From positions 218,066,205 to 218,130,204 of the forward strand of contig CP136064.1 of assembly GCA_032622095.1 (NCBI GenBank): 64,000 nucleotides of DNA, read 5' to 3'. The DNA comes from Siphonodentalium dalli (Eukaryota > Mollusca > Scaphopoda > Gadilida > Siphonodentaliidae). Of this stretch, positions 10,791 to 22,213 are shown piece after piece. The first letter of the stretch is position 1; every line of letters starts with the position of its first letter. The translations under genes were made by a program, and so were the position numbers. The notes beneath the pieces are model-generated. The model saw only the letters and a program-made list of their open reading frames with translations, searched no databases and was not told the origin of the DNA.

Positions 10791-13111
10791 CTCGTACACT
10801 TAAAGTTTGTATGGTGTTCTGATTTCCTGTGCTTCCCACTTCAGATGTAGTTTGGCTCATCTTGATAAATTAATTTCTAATACAAAGCAAGATAATTGAG
10901 CAGACTTGGTATTAAACAAATAAATAGTTTAATTTATATCCATAATTTATATGACAACACATCACATCCAACACTCAAACAAATTTCATTTCACATTTTC
11001 AATATAATAATCAGATTTACATCTCCAGGATTTGTATACATGTACTAATGAAAGCCCTGTCCTCCCAGAAATAGACTATTTCTGGGATGACAGGGCTTAT
11101 CCAAGTTGATATAATAAATTGTTTCCAAACATGCCTGGTGTAGTAAATGTTTGTGAGAATCATAGTATTCAGTAGTAGGTGAACAAATTATCAGTAATAA
11201 ATATAATTGGCTGATAAAAACTTGAAGATAATGTCACCTAGATTAGACTGTGATGAGTAAATTTTATCGCATTTAATTCTGAATATATCGCATGTATTCT
11301 GTATTATAAAATTTGTCATGTTTCGCTGCATATGGGAAAATTGTCAACATGTCATTGACCTCTGACGTCTGACCAATCATGAAGCTGTGTTTGTAATTGT
11401 CTTTAGCTTTTTGAAGAGACTGAATTCCACCTTACAATGAGCTGTTGTCACTAACCAATCAAATGGTGCCCAGTCCGAGACATGACCAATGGAATCCTAT
11501 CAATACAGAAATCTGATTTGAAAGAATCAGAATTCTAGAGACGTAAATCTGATAAGATTATCATCGGCTTTTTAAAGAGACTGGTAATTGATATGCTTTA
11601 TTCTGACATAGATGTACATGACTCAAACCTCCAGTTACAACACCACATCTTCAATAAAATATCATTTCACATCGCTCATGGCTTTTCCCCCATATAAAAC
11701 TTCTTAGAAACCACATGTAATACCAAAGAAAATTAAAAAAAATTGCAAAATAAAAAATTTATGTTAATATAATTACTTTGTCTCCCTCTAGATTATCCAA
11801 GATATATAATAAAATATGAGGAAATTCTATATGTAACAAGATTGTACTTTTCTACTGATATATTATTTCATACAGAGTGGGTGTTCAGGAAAAGATTCAA
11901 AGATACAAGGTTCAAATTTTTTAATTTTTTTGGGATGAATGCCCCGGGAACGCAAGTTTTTTCCTGTCTGATCTCGGACACCCACGTCTCTTAATGCAAG
12001 TTTCCAATGGAAATTGGGGACACATCCCCAAAAGTTTGATGGATGAGGGTAATTAGCAGGGAATTTGGGAACAGTCGCATATTTTCCTACTTTTGATTAA
12101 CACTTTTGACAGAAATGGCCATTAGTTCAGAGGGGGGTCTGGAAATAAATCTGGATGTAAGGTTGAAATTTTTGGTTTTTTAATTTTTAGGACCCACCAC
12201 CTGGGAGTGCAAGTTTTTTCCTGTCCAATCTCGGCCACAGTGATAGGTGCTCAGACCCACCCACTCACCTGGACCTTGTTATGTATCCTGTAATTTTTGT
12301 GCGACCCCCCCCCCCCCACCTTGTTTCATATATCAAAATCTAATTTGAAAACAAATTATGTTATGGGATAAAAAATTAACATGGAAGCATAAATACTCTT
12401 TAAATGTGGTTACATTTTCAGAGTATCATTTAGTTTGAAGAATTAGTTTAACACAGAAGAAAGCTTTGATGCATCCAGTATCTCACATATCTCATGCCGG
12501 TGGGAATTTCACACAACCTCTCAGTGCTCATATTTTAGTTTTTGGGGTTCATTCAAGGGAATATTTTTATGACATGTGGGAGCCACACGAGATATTGATG
12601 AATTTTGGGAGATCAGTGAATTTGTAATGGTAAAAAATCTTTTGTAAGTGTCATTTCATTTAGATACACCTTCTGGCACTCAAAAGTTTGTGTTTTATTT
12701 GAAAAAAATATACGTGTATTCACTGCCCACAGGCATTTCAATAATGTGTTATCTGATTGAAGAATATCAATTGATCTGTTTTCAAAACACTCCAGAAAAA
12801 CCAATCCTGATTAGTTCTAATAAGATGTCGCTGGAAGACAGCTTGGGGCGAATCCTGCTGATCTAACTCTATCAAATTCTAATTTCGTTTGAATCAACAA
12901 TGTATCTCTTTTAGCTTAACAAAATTAATCCAATTTAATCGGATCTAGTTAATGTAAAGAGAAGAGGAACTCCACAAAGCACGAGTGATGTTTATCTGTT
13001 TCAAATGTTTTGATTACATGCTAACCTGCCGACACTGCCACTCTCGAAATAATTTGACACACTTCACTCATATTTTAAATTTAAAGTTATGATTACCATT
13101 TCCCATGCACC
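10791..13111. other. Intergenic, mostly unremarkable
   Basis: No coding exon was recognised. It holds the small hairpin at 11052-11098, and an imperfect direct repeat (about 11900-11975 and 12150-12225) sharing GGTTxAAATTTTT and GCAAGTTTTTTCCTGTC. A poly-C tract lies at 12305-12317. Short open frames near 12.6-12.9 kb look random. Confidence 0.5.
11052..11098. repeat. Perfect-like stem-loop
   Basis: AAGCCCTGTCcTCCCAGAAAT pairs with ATTTCTGGGATGACAGGGCT across a loop of a few bases. It occurs once in the window and no gene lies nearby, so its role is unknown. Confidence 0.7.
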
Positions 13112-13556
13112 ATCAAGCCTGAATTTATTGTGTCTGACATTTGCAGAATGAGGTCCCCAGAGGGTGAATTTCATGAAGCTATACCCACATGGTGGGCTAG
13201 CATCACTAAATTCATCCACTGCGGACCTCATTCTGCTTAGGCCTCTTATGGGAAGTAACTATAGTCTCAAATTAACATCATCTCTAGTTGCTTTTCCCCT
13301 TTTGTTCAGTTACTATATACACTAATTTGGAGAAGATAACATTCATAATCGGGGTGACTAATGGGTGAACATCACCAACCAACTTCAACTGAGGGACTTC
13401 AATCTAATCCTAGGTCTCACATAGCAGTGGATGCCAAATCAGAATGAGGTTTCCAGAGTGTGAATTTGGTGATGCTAGCCCACCATGCAGGATAGCATCA
13501 CTAAATTCACTCTCTGGGGGACCTCATTTTGTAAATGTCAGACACAAAATATTCAG
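13112..13556. repeat. Full-length two-hairpin MITE, family B
   Basis: It begins AAGCCTGAATTTATTGTGTC and ends GACACAAAATATTCAGGCTT. Hairpins lie at about 13145-13240 and 13440-13535. The flanks TGCACCATC and CGCACCATT are a plausible imperfect 9-bp target duplication. The spacer is in reverse orientation relative to the 4.5-kb copy. Confidence 0.85.
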
Positions 13557-13737
13557 GCTTGCGCACCATTCAGTGCATGAATTCAAAACGAAGAGGCAGT
13601 TTATCTGATGTAATTCAACTAAACTTGGATGGCGTGATAATAAAATTGATGATAAATTTAAAAGAATGAAAGATGGTATTGGAGGGAATACAACAATAAA
13701 CTTGCCATACAATTATATTTTGGAGGCCAGACATAGG

Positions 13738-13994
13738 TACAGTAATGTCCTAATTAATCGACTGCTTATCCACAGCAGAATTATGGGTAACTTTTCAGGA
13801 TTTAGTCGGAAATATGGCTTGTTGCCATTCATCGGAAAGCTCTCACCGAGAGCGTTCCGACGAATGGCAACAAGCCATATACATGTATATAGCGTTCCGA
13901 CGAATGGCAACAAGCCATATTTCCGACTAAATCCTGAGAAGTTACCCATAATTCTGCTGTGGTTAAGCAGTCGATTAATTAGGGCATTACTGTA
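13738..13994. repeat. Palindromic MITE, family C (TACAGTAATGyCC)
   Basis: The arms of about 115 bp start TACAGTAATGTCCTAATTAA and end TTAATTAGGGCATTACTGTA. They contain AACCACAGCAGAATTATGGG and GGAAATATGGCTTGTTGCCA with their complements. The TA ends suggest a Tc1/mariner-like TA target site (inference). The centre has a small extra duplication with ACATGTATAT. Confidence 0.85.
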
Positions 13995-14289
13995 CCATAT
14001 TATGGAGTGACTAAAATTTATTTGTTCGTGGAGCCTGATGACATGTAGTCAGAAATTTGTCTTTGTTTTTGACTGAGATATGAGATATAATGTTGAAATG
14101 TCATGAATAATGCATTAGTATGCACTGACAAAGATTTGTGCCCAATTTCACTACTTTTCATATCTTCCAATTTAAAAATTCATGACTGAATTGAATTTTA
14201 GCAACTAATGATATGAAACATGAATTACATGTAACCCAGGAATATATTTGTTAAGAGGTGCTGTTTCAAGCTAATGATTTCACTTCTTT

Positions 14290-14752
14290 TCAAGTCTGAG
14301 TTTAGTGTGCCTGTCATTTGCAGAATGAGGTCCCCAGAGGTGAATTTAGTGATGCTAGCCCGCATTGGACTAGCATCACTAAATTCACCCTCTGTAATTA
14401 AACCTCATTCTGCATGGCCTCATAAGCTATGTGAGACATAGACTCAGATTGAAGTTCCCAAATGGTGAATATTGTGATGTGCACCCATCGGGAACCTCGA
14501 TTATGCAATGTGTCGTCTGCCAATTTGGGGATATAGAGAAACTAAACTAAATAAGAAATAGAATCTATGTGAAGAAATTTCTATAGAAATTTGATTGATA
14601 ATAAAGAAACTTTACAGAAAAGACGAGGCCTAAGCAGAATGGGGTGCCCAGAGGGTGAATTTAGTGATGCTAGCCCACTATGCGGGATTGCATCACCAAA
14701 TTCACCCTCTGGGCACCTCATTCTGCAAATGACAGGCACACTAAATTCAGAC
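14290..14752. repeat. Full-length two-hairpin MITE, family B
   Basis: It begins CAAGTCTGAGTTTAGTGTGC and ends with the complement GCACACTAAATTCAGACTTG. The hairpins are at about 14323-14413 and 14635-14730. No clear target duplication was seen. Confidence 0.85.
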
Positions 14753-14798
14753 TTGTGCTGTTTGTTGTCTGATATGACAGTGAGAGTAATTAATTAAA

Positions 14799-14959
14799 TA
14801 AGGATTAACTGTCATGTGGACTGTTTTTATGGAGATGTAACGGTGAGGTAAGTGGACATAACTTGTGTAAAACCCGAAGGGTTTTACATACAAGTTATGT
14901 CCACTTACCTCACCGTTACATCTCCATAAAAATAGTCCACATGACAGTTAATCCTTATA
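14799..14959. repeat. Near-perfect 160-bp palindrome (family D)
   Basis: The left arm TAAGGATTAACTGTCATGTG through GGACATAACTTGTGTAAAAC pairs with the right arm almost without mismatch around CCCGAAGGG. It is a single copy in the window, immediately after the family B element. Confidence 0.85.
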
Positions 14960-15461
14960 TTTATATACATTTAGCGAAAAAGCCACTTTTGTAAATATAT
15001 TTAAATCGAAAAGTGTATCGTGACAAGATCAGCCCAAAATACCCAATAGCACCCTTGGCAAAAGTTAATAGGAACAATTTCTCTTCATGTTGAAACCCGA
15101 TGATGTATTAAGTCAATCCTGCGCGAGTCAAAATGCGCCCAAAGCACTACGCGTTCGTCTTTCCAAACCTAATGACGTATCGATGGTGTTATTAGCTTGG
15201 TGTTATTAGGCGTTGCGCATTCACCGAGAAATAACTGCAACTAGCCACGTGGGCGCCGACCAATCAGAATGCTGGATTTAGTGATGACAACACTTAGTGT
15301 GTAAATATATGATGTTAACATAAACTCAATTTGTTACAAGAATAGATTCTCAAGTACATATAAATTATGTCGCTTATCCCGTTACTTAAACTAGTTATGT
15401 CAATGAGGGGGATTTGGGCATCTATGGAGCCTCGCTCAAAAGTTACCAAATTCCCCGAGCA

Positions 15462-15629
15462 GACATAAGCAAGCCTTGAAATAGGGTGTCTGTCATTTGC
15501 AGAATGAGGTCTCCAGAGGGTGAATTTAGTGATGCTACCCCGCATAGCAGGCTAGCATCACCAAATTCACCCTCTGGGGACCTCATTCTGCAAATGACAG
15601 ACACCCTATTTCAAGGCTTGGACATAAGC
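15462..15629. mobile_element. Compact family B hairpin MITE with 9-bp target duplication
   Basis: A 149-bp element (15471-15619) begins AAGCCTTGAAATAGGGTGTC and ends with its reverse complement. The whole is one long hairpin whose inner part is the GAATGAGGT stem. GACATAAGC lies immediately left (15462-15470) and, one base out, right (15621-15629). The 9-bp duplication suggests a Mutator-like or related transposase in trans (inference). Confidence 0.8.
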
Positions 15630-15939
15630 AGTTTAAGTTTTATCATTAGCCACATATTTTATTTATCCATTGCAAAAAAACTTTGCACAGGAAAACTGTC
15701 ATTCTCAGATGTGTTTCATTCATTTCTTCGATGACACCTATACATTTATGATGCAAACTAATTAGTATCTGTAACCAGGAGGTAAAAAACCAATAGTTCT
15801 TTGATTTTTGATACTTATCTTTATTCAAATGGTGTATAGATGTTTCAGCACAGAAAAATATATCCCTTTATCACATTTTATATCAATTTCAGTGAATGAT
15901 GGAAGAAAATACATTTGGAATTACAATGACTTTATTTAC

Positions 15940-16445
15940 ACCCCTGGTCAAGTGGTCCTGCTAATGTGCTATGATGCTGGTGGGTCCTGCTGAATTGATA
16001 TGATGCTGTTAAGGCAAACTGATGTACCGCTATTACTGTTAAAGTTGACTTTTTCACGGTGTTTGGATACATCTGAACATATTCAGAAAAAGCCATTATG
16101 TGTATCGCACATTCAAAAACATATATAATGCAAAATATTTTGATACTGGTTGCATTAGTTGAAACTTTACAATAATCAAGATGGTTTTTATTCACTTCAT
16201 TTTACAAACACCAGCAGCGCAGCCATTATTTATTTTTTCAAAAATATATGTTCTCGAATGTTTCATAAAACACTGGATTTTCTCAAATTGCTTGGATTAG
16301 TCAAACACAGCGCAAATGACAACTTTAGAATTTTTTTTTAAAAGGGTTTTTTCTTAAAGGCATTAGTTTGTCCTACCGGCATCATAGCAATTCAGCAGGA
16401 CCTACCAACATCATAGCACATTAGCAGGACCACTGGACCAGAGGT
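15940..16445. repeat. Foldback MITE with about 75-bp arms
   Basis: AGTGGTCCTGCTAATGTGCT and GGGTCCTGCTGAATTG at 15952-16000 are repeated in reverse complement at 16375-16435. The spacer is about 360 bp without coding capacity. Each arm has an internal direct duplication of GGTCCTGCT. Confidence 0.75.
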
Positions 16446-16768
16446 GATTTAGGCCAGTTGACATTGTCCCCAGTGACCTGCACAATTTGCATGATAATTA
16501 GGTCATGAAATTAGTACTAACCAAATAAACTTACGTTGACCAAATTAACCTAGATTGGCGTAATAAACTTTATAATGTTTTTTTTTTATCGAGCAGACTT
16601 TATGTACATAAAGGAGGTAGTGAGTGGTGGATAACAAATTTTGATGGTATTTATATCTATCTGATTAACCCTTTATTTATAAAATGGATTCACTCATTCA
16701 GTTATAAAAGTATACAATAGAATGGCCTATGATTCATCTGGATGCCCTTAAGCACATGACAGATTACA

Positions 16769-16902
16769 TACAGTAATGCCCTAAATAATCGACTCCTTAA
16801 CCACAGCAGAATTATGGGTAATTTTTCAGGATTTATTCGGAAATATGGCTTGTTGCCATTCATCGGAAAGCTCTCACCGAGAGCTTTCAGGGCATTACTG
16901 TA
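16769..16902. repeat. Family C MITE with deleted right arm
   Basis: A complete left arm (TACAGTAATGCCCTAAATAA) reaches the central CTCTCACCGAGAGCTTTC, then jumps to the end GGGCATTACTGTA. Most of the right arm is missing, which probably relieves the palindrome. Confidence 0.85.
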
Positions 16903-17164
16903 AGTGCAGAAGGATTTCTATCCATTGATGGGAAATGTTTAGATAATATTTAGTTTGTTGAACTTATTATCTGAACATTTCCTAAAGAAATGGTTAATAG
17001 TAATCATGTGATGTTTGTAAACTGGTGTCAATTTGCATATACATGTATAAATGCATTACTTCTCTGATAATTTTAACAAGGTTTCTCATAACCTCTCAAA
17101 TAAAAACAAAGCGAACCTCATACACAACTGAAGGGTGTCACTCATACCAAAAAGTGAGAATACA

Positions 17165-17370
17165 TGTAGCCAATCCTTGAAATAGTGAAAATGAGGTCCC
17201 CAGGGGGTTAATATAGTGATGCTAGCATCATCAAATTCACCCCCTGGGAAACTCATTCGGCTGAGTACTAAACTGCTATGCGAGACCAAGGATCAGATTG
17301 AAATTCCCCAGTTGAAGTTTGGTGATGTTCAATTATGCATTTTATCTTCTGCAAATTAGTTCACAAGTCC
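17165..17370. repeat. Degenerate family B copy
   Basis: It carries TCCTTGAAATAG, AATGAGGTCCCCAGGGGGTT, GATGCTAGCATCATCAAATT and part of the spacer. The hairpin loop is shortened and the right half is lost after CTTCTGCAAATTAG. Confidence 0.7.
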
Positions 17371-17554
17371 CATTTAAAGTGGAATGAGTTGGTAGACAGG
17401 GTTCCAAATTTGTTGGTCAACATGCTCTGTTCTAATTGTTTATTAGATGCCCAAAATTCAAATATTGTGTTTGTTGGCAGTTAATTTGTGGTAGCGGTCA
17501 ATACAATAGTTTGGCCAATACTTTTTATGTGTAATAATCCACACTGATTTAAAA

Positions 17555-17940
17555 GTACTCAATCCAATTCGATGGTCCCCATATCAGATTCCAACAACAA
17601 CAACATTTTTTGAAATGCCGCTTCAGTTATCAGAATCAATTAATTGCCAAAAAATAATGTTAACCACAGTCAACTATAGTATGAATATCTGACACAAAAA
17701 AGCCACTTGATTTTAGCGTTATCCATCTTCATCTGCAATTTGGTCCGAGACTCTATTCTTGTCGACTGTTTACTGGGCCACTTAATATTATTGGTGGTGA
17801 AATATAATAGATTACAAAAATCAATATTTGATCACCCTGAGCTTTGAAGGTGGGTTCCTCGACCCAAATCAAATATTTTTTAAGCCCAAAGCCAAGGAAA
17901 TAGTAATTTTAGAGCGTTAATTTGGATTATGCATCTTTAA
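17555..17940. repeat. Diverged family F element
   Basis: It shares GTACTCAATCC, CTTGATTTTAGCGTTATCCATC, GATCACCCTGAGCTTTG and GGTTCCTCGACCC with the palindrome at 19.4-19.8 kb. It also resembles 59.87-60.12 kb. It is not palindromic here. Confidence 0.65.
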
Positions 17941-18114
17941 GAAAATAAGTCAATTTGAGCGACATATCCAAAATATTTTAACTTTTCCCACTTTTGCTAA
18001 GAGCTTACTACCAATAAGCATAGGCTAAAACCAAACAAACAAACCAATCATCATATCTCACAAAGCCGTTGTGCCATTTTCCCACTTTTTCTGGTGAGAG
18101 TTGCATGTTTGACT

Positions 18115-18345
18115 GCCCCCTTCAGGTATATAGTGGATGTAAATTTACCCCTTCAGACAAATAGTGGATGATTAAAAGCCTTGTGATAGGTGCCAGATTT
18201 ACCCCTTCAGTCATAGTGGATAATTTGAAGCCAGATGAGAGTTGCCAGATTTACCCCTTCAGGCATATAGCTGATGATTTGAAGCTTGGTGATAGGTGCC
18301 AGATTTACACTTTCAGGTATATTGTGGATGCTTTGAAGCCTGGAA
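18115..18345 (+). repeat. Tandem repeat, about 65-bp unit
   Basis: GATTTACCCCTTCAG followed by CATAGTGGATGATTTGAAGC and a GGTGATAGGTGCCA phrase repeats four to five times with substitutions. A short open frame crosses it but has no gene-like features. Confidence 0.75.
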
Positions 18346-18928
18346 GAGATGAAATTAAAGTACTTCCTAACTCTGATAATTGAAAATCACGTTTATCATT
18401 GTTGATGATATCTTGTATTATCAGATAGTTTTGTATGATCATATAACTAATTTCATGACAGTATTTCTCACATTATTTTTGTAACCTCCTCCTGTGTGAT
18501 TTCAATTTCTTCATGCCAAAATGACCGTATGAAAATTAGAACTCCATGCGATTTGGACAAGTTTACTAAATGGATGATATCTGTTTTGAATGCATGGAAG
18601 ATACCTTGTTTAGAGTTAGGTCATACCGCCAATGACGCTGTAGACAATAAGTCAAGAAGTACACGTTCATAGGTGAATAATTTGTTGCTCAAACAGAAAG
18701 GATTATTTGTTCAAGTATTTGAAAGGAGGGATAAAATAAGTCAATATATACACATATCATCAATTTAAAGGCTTATATGCTCTAGAGATAACTTGCAAAA
18801 GTCGTCGCAATTTTCCAAATATTTTAAATATTTCATACAGAAGTGGTACAAATGCTCTTCATTTTTACCATATAAGTCTTTCTGTGGCATGTAAAGTCTG
18901 TATAGGGGTATTTAAGGTATTATCAACC

Positions 18929-19109
18929 TACCGTAATGCCCTAAGTAATCGACTCCTTAACCACAGCAGAATTATGGAAATATGGCTTGTTGCCATTCAT
19001 CTGAGAGCTTTCCGATGAATGGCAACAAACCATATTTCCGACTAAATCCTGAAAATTCACCCATAATTCTGCTGTGGTTAAGGAGTCGATTACTTAGGGC
19101 ATTACTGTA
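18929..19109. repeat. Family C palindromic MITE
   Basis: The ends are TACCGTAATGCCCTAAGTAA and TTACTTAGGGCATTACTGTA. The left arm has lost about 35 bp, so the hairpin has an asymmetric bulge. Confidence 0.85.
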
Positions 19110-19264
19110 TTTTGATCCCTTAACTCTTTCTATACTGAATGGATTCTCCCACTCAGTCATAAAATTTATATTAGAATGGTCTATTATTGATTCAGAGGGA
19201 TGTTAAAGTGATAAAAGAAGATGACAGACAAATAAAAGTGCAGAAGGAGCCCTATTTATTGAGG

Positions 19265-19322
19265 GAAATGTTTAGATAATAAGTTCAACAAACATCATTT
19301 GTTGAACTTATTATCTGAAAAT
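19265..19322. repeat. Hairpin GATAATAAGTTCAACAAA
   Basis: GAAATGTTTAGATAATAAGT and TTCAACAAA pair with TTTGTTGAACTTATTATCTG across a five-base loop. Unpaired or shortened relatives lie at 16925-16980 and 60525-60557. Confidence 0.75.
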
Positions 19323-19369
19323 TTCTTATGGGATAACTGCTCATCAATGATGCTTTAGAACAGAGAGGG

Positions 19370-19845
19370 TTAAAGGTACTCAATCCGATTAAGCACCCCT
19401 AACTTAATTTTCTTTGGCTTCGGGGGTAAACAAATATTTGATTCGAGTGGAGGAACACACACATCAAAGCTCAGAGTGATCAGATATCATTTTTTGAAGT
19501 TCGTTAATTTCTCGAGATTTGGGCCAGTAATTTAGTCTGCCTCGTTGTCAAACAGTCAAATTGCGGGTGTAAGATGGATAACTCTAAAATCAAGTGGTTA
19601 TTATTGTTAATAACTAACAACTTGATTTTAGAGTTATCCATCTTACACCCGCAATTTGTCTGTTTGAGCACGAGGCAGACTAAATTACTGGCCCAAATCT
19701 CGAGAAATTAACGAACTTCAAAAATCGATATCTGATCACTCTGAGCTTTGATGTGTGGGTTCCTCGACTCGAATCAAATATTTTTTACCCCCGAAGCCAA
19801 AGAAATAGTAATTTAGGGGTGCTTTATCGGATTGAGTACCTTTAA
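19370..19845. repeat. 476-bp palindrome (family F)
   Basis: The left arm begins TTAAAGGTACTCAATCCGAT; the right arm ends with its complement. The arms are about 220 bp and near-identical over most of their length. A short loop lies at ATTATTGTTAATAAC. It lies about 200 bp beyond the receptor stop codon, so it could be in its 3' UTR or downstream sequence. Confidence 0.85.
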
Positions 19846-20048
19846 ATTGGACCGTGATGCAACAAAAGAGGGCATAATTCAGGGCCTTTAACCCTGAAAT
19901 TGCATAACATATAAACTTATTTAACCCTTCCCACTTCACTTGAACCTTTGTAATCATCACATAACTATCCCATAATTTCAAATACCAACAACACCAATGA
20001 TAAAAGTAGTGGCAATTATTTTAAGTCATGGGATATGAAGGAGTGTGA

Positions 20049-22213
20049 TTAGAAGTAAGCTGGATATACATCCATGTTCGGAGGTAGTTCTGGTGCTTCC
20101 TTTGGTTTTTTCTTCTTTCTTTTGATGGTCATAATGTCCTCAGAAGAAAAGTCTGATTCAAACGACATTTCACTCTCAGCGACGCCATCACTGACATCTA
20201 ACCAGGGCGAGGGTTGACCAAAGTCTGAATTTTGCATGTGAGATGTTGAGTTCTGAGAAGGTGTCCAGGGATTGTGGTTGTGTTGGCTGAGATTCCGATG
20301 CCTGTCAAAGTCATCAACATGTATTTTAATTGCACTTTCATCAGCTATATCCACTCTGGGTGAACGTGTTGCCAGTTCTAAGTTCCTTCGAAAATTTGTT
20401 GAGCTGGCAGCTAGAGAAGACGATTCCGACATGGACTCAGAATCAATGTAACTCCCCCGCGAACTCGGCCGAGATGATATCACCGCCTGAGTTTTGAATG
20501 TTTCCTCACCAGACTTGAGGTCATCGAATGGATTTTCCAAGAAAAAATCCATAGGAGATTCACTGCTAACATCCAATGGGTATGGGATGGGACAACCACT
20601 GTTTGCTATAGCATATCCCATGGACAGAGCCTCCTCGAATCCTTGATCAATCTCGTTATTATTGAACTGTAGTGTGGCACTCTTGTCCGATCCATAGCTT
20701 TCTGTTAAATGCTGATAACTAATGCTATTTGGTTGTCCACTACTCGATGCCAGAGTTTCTGTATCTGACTCCGCTTTGTCTCCTGGAACATCCAACCAGG
20801 AAGGTGAATTATTAATAATATTATGCTCATCAACTTTACTAAAATTACCAATATCCTTGTTATCGAAAGAAAACTTAAGCTTTTCGTCTAATCCGCTAGT
20901 CCTGTTTTGAAGAAAATATGCCCCAACTTCACCACTGGTATCACTTTGCTGTATTGATCCATTTAAACTACCATTAACATCCTCACTACCTTCTATTATG
21001 CGAGTTGATATATCACCTGTTCCACTGTCAGTCGGCGACAGCGGAGTCTTATCCTTAACACCTTCCTTTGAATCCTGAGCACTAGTGTCTAAAATATATT
21101 CCTTTCCTTCAACATCTGAACACCTGATGATATTGGTGCCATAATCTTTGTAGAATGTATATTGAACATCTTTGACATGCTGGTCGTTGGATATATTTTC
21201 ATGTACATATACTGCATCCTTTTCAGAGAGAGATTGAGTATTGTTCGTCATTTCAATAACAGCTTGTTCTCCTAATGTCTCATCACAGTATTCATTCGAG
21301 GATGTTTTCTCTGTTATTTTCGCTTCGTTGTCATTGGTTACAATCTTGTGGACTGAGCTTTTTTCTATAGGATTGGAATGAACTAATGCATTGACAGGGA
21401 TTTTTCCATTCACAACCTTTGCTGTAACAACATCTCCAGGTTGTTCCATGGAAACACGATTGGACTTGTGTTTGGGCACATTTGCATCACTGGCACCATC
21501 AAGAATATGTTCGAAATCTTTATCTTCATAACTGTTGTATACACCATCGCTCTCACTGATTGAAGATGAAGCCTTAACAAGTATTTCCTTTGGCAATGAA
21601 TCTAACAAGTAATCATGATGATAATCACCTGACATATAATACAATGATTTGTCACTTCCTTGAATCTGGTGCGCACGAATATAAGCACGAGTCGGTGAGG
21701 GCTTAGAGCCTTCAGTACTACCATCCTCTCCATCGAAAGCTTTATTGACAAAAATCGGCGGCATATTTTTCTTCTTCATCTTCTCTTGCCACTCACGCCT
21801 AGAACTTCTATCTGAACATCGATTGAGATCTGATCGAGGGTCCTTTCCCAACGAAACAACCGATCGCGCAGGACTAGCTGCCGCATGCTTTTCTTCTTGG
21901 CTGTATCTTCTAGTCAAATCAACTATTCGATTATTCTTGGGCTGAGCGAAAGTGGTCTCATCTTCAAGCATTTCAGTGGGATAATCAGCTTCTAATTTCA
22001 GGACTTTATTTTGTTTTGGTGAAATCCTTCTCAAAGTTAGGTCCATATCAGTTATAGGGTCATCAAAATCACAGGCCTGTAGGTCTCCATTAACTTGTGT
22101 CTCACCGTCGTGTGTTATAATAGTTTTAGCAGATGATACTGTTGTGTTTGCTGACTTGTACTTTCCTTCAGGACCCCTCCTTTTATAAGACTGGAGGACA
22201 CACCCAATGTAAT
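20049..22213 (-). CDS. Receptor exon 3, cytoplasmic tail
   Basis: It begins with AT completing a GAT (Asp) codon after acceptor CTTCCAG and ends at TAA. It encodes 720 residues, mostly disordered, with repeated SD/SE/DE clusters. Recognisable phrases are PPIFVNKAFDGEDGS near the start, AIKIHVDDFDRHR late, and the terminal PPNMDVYPAYF. A KIH motif in the tail is also present in GPR149 as I recall it. The exon is open along its whole 2.2 kb. Confidence 0.85.

Noticed and set aside
13666-14010. Two overlapping opposite-strand open frames
   Set aside because: Both are readings of the family C palindrome.
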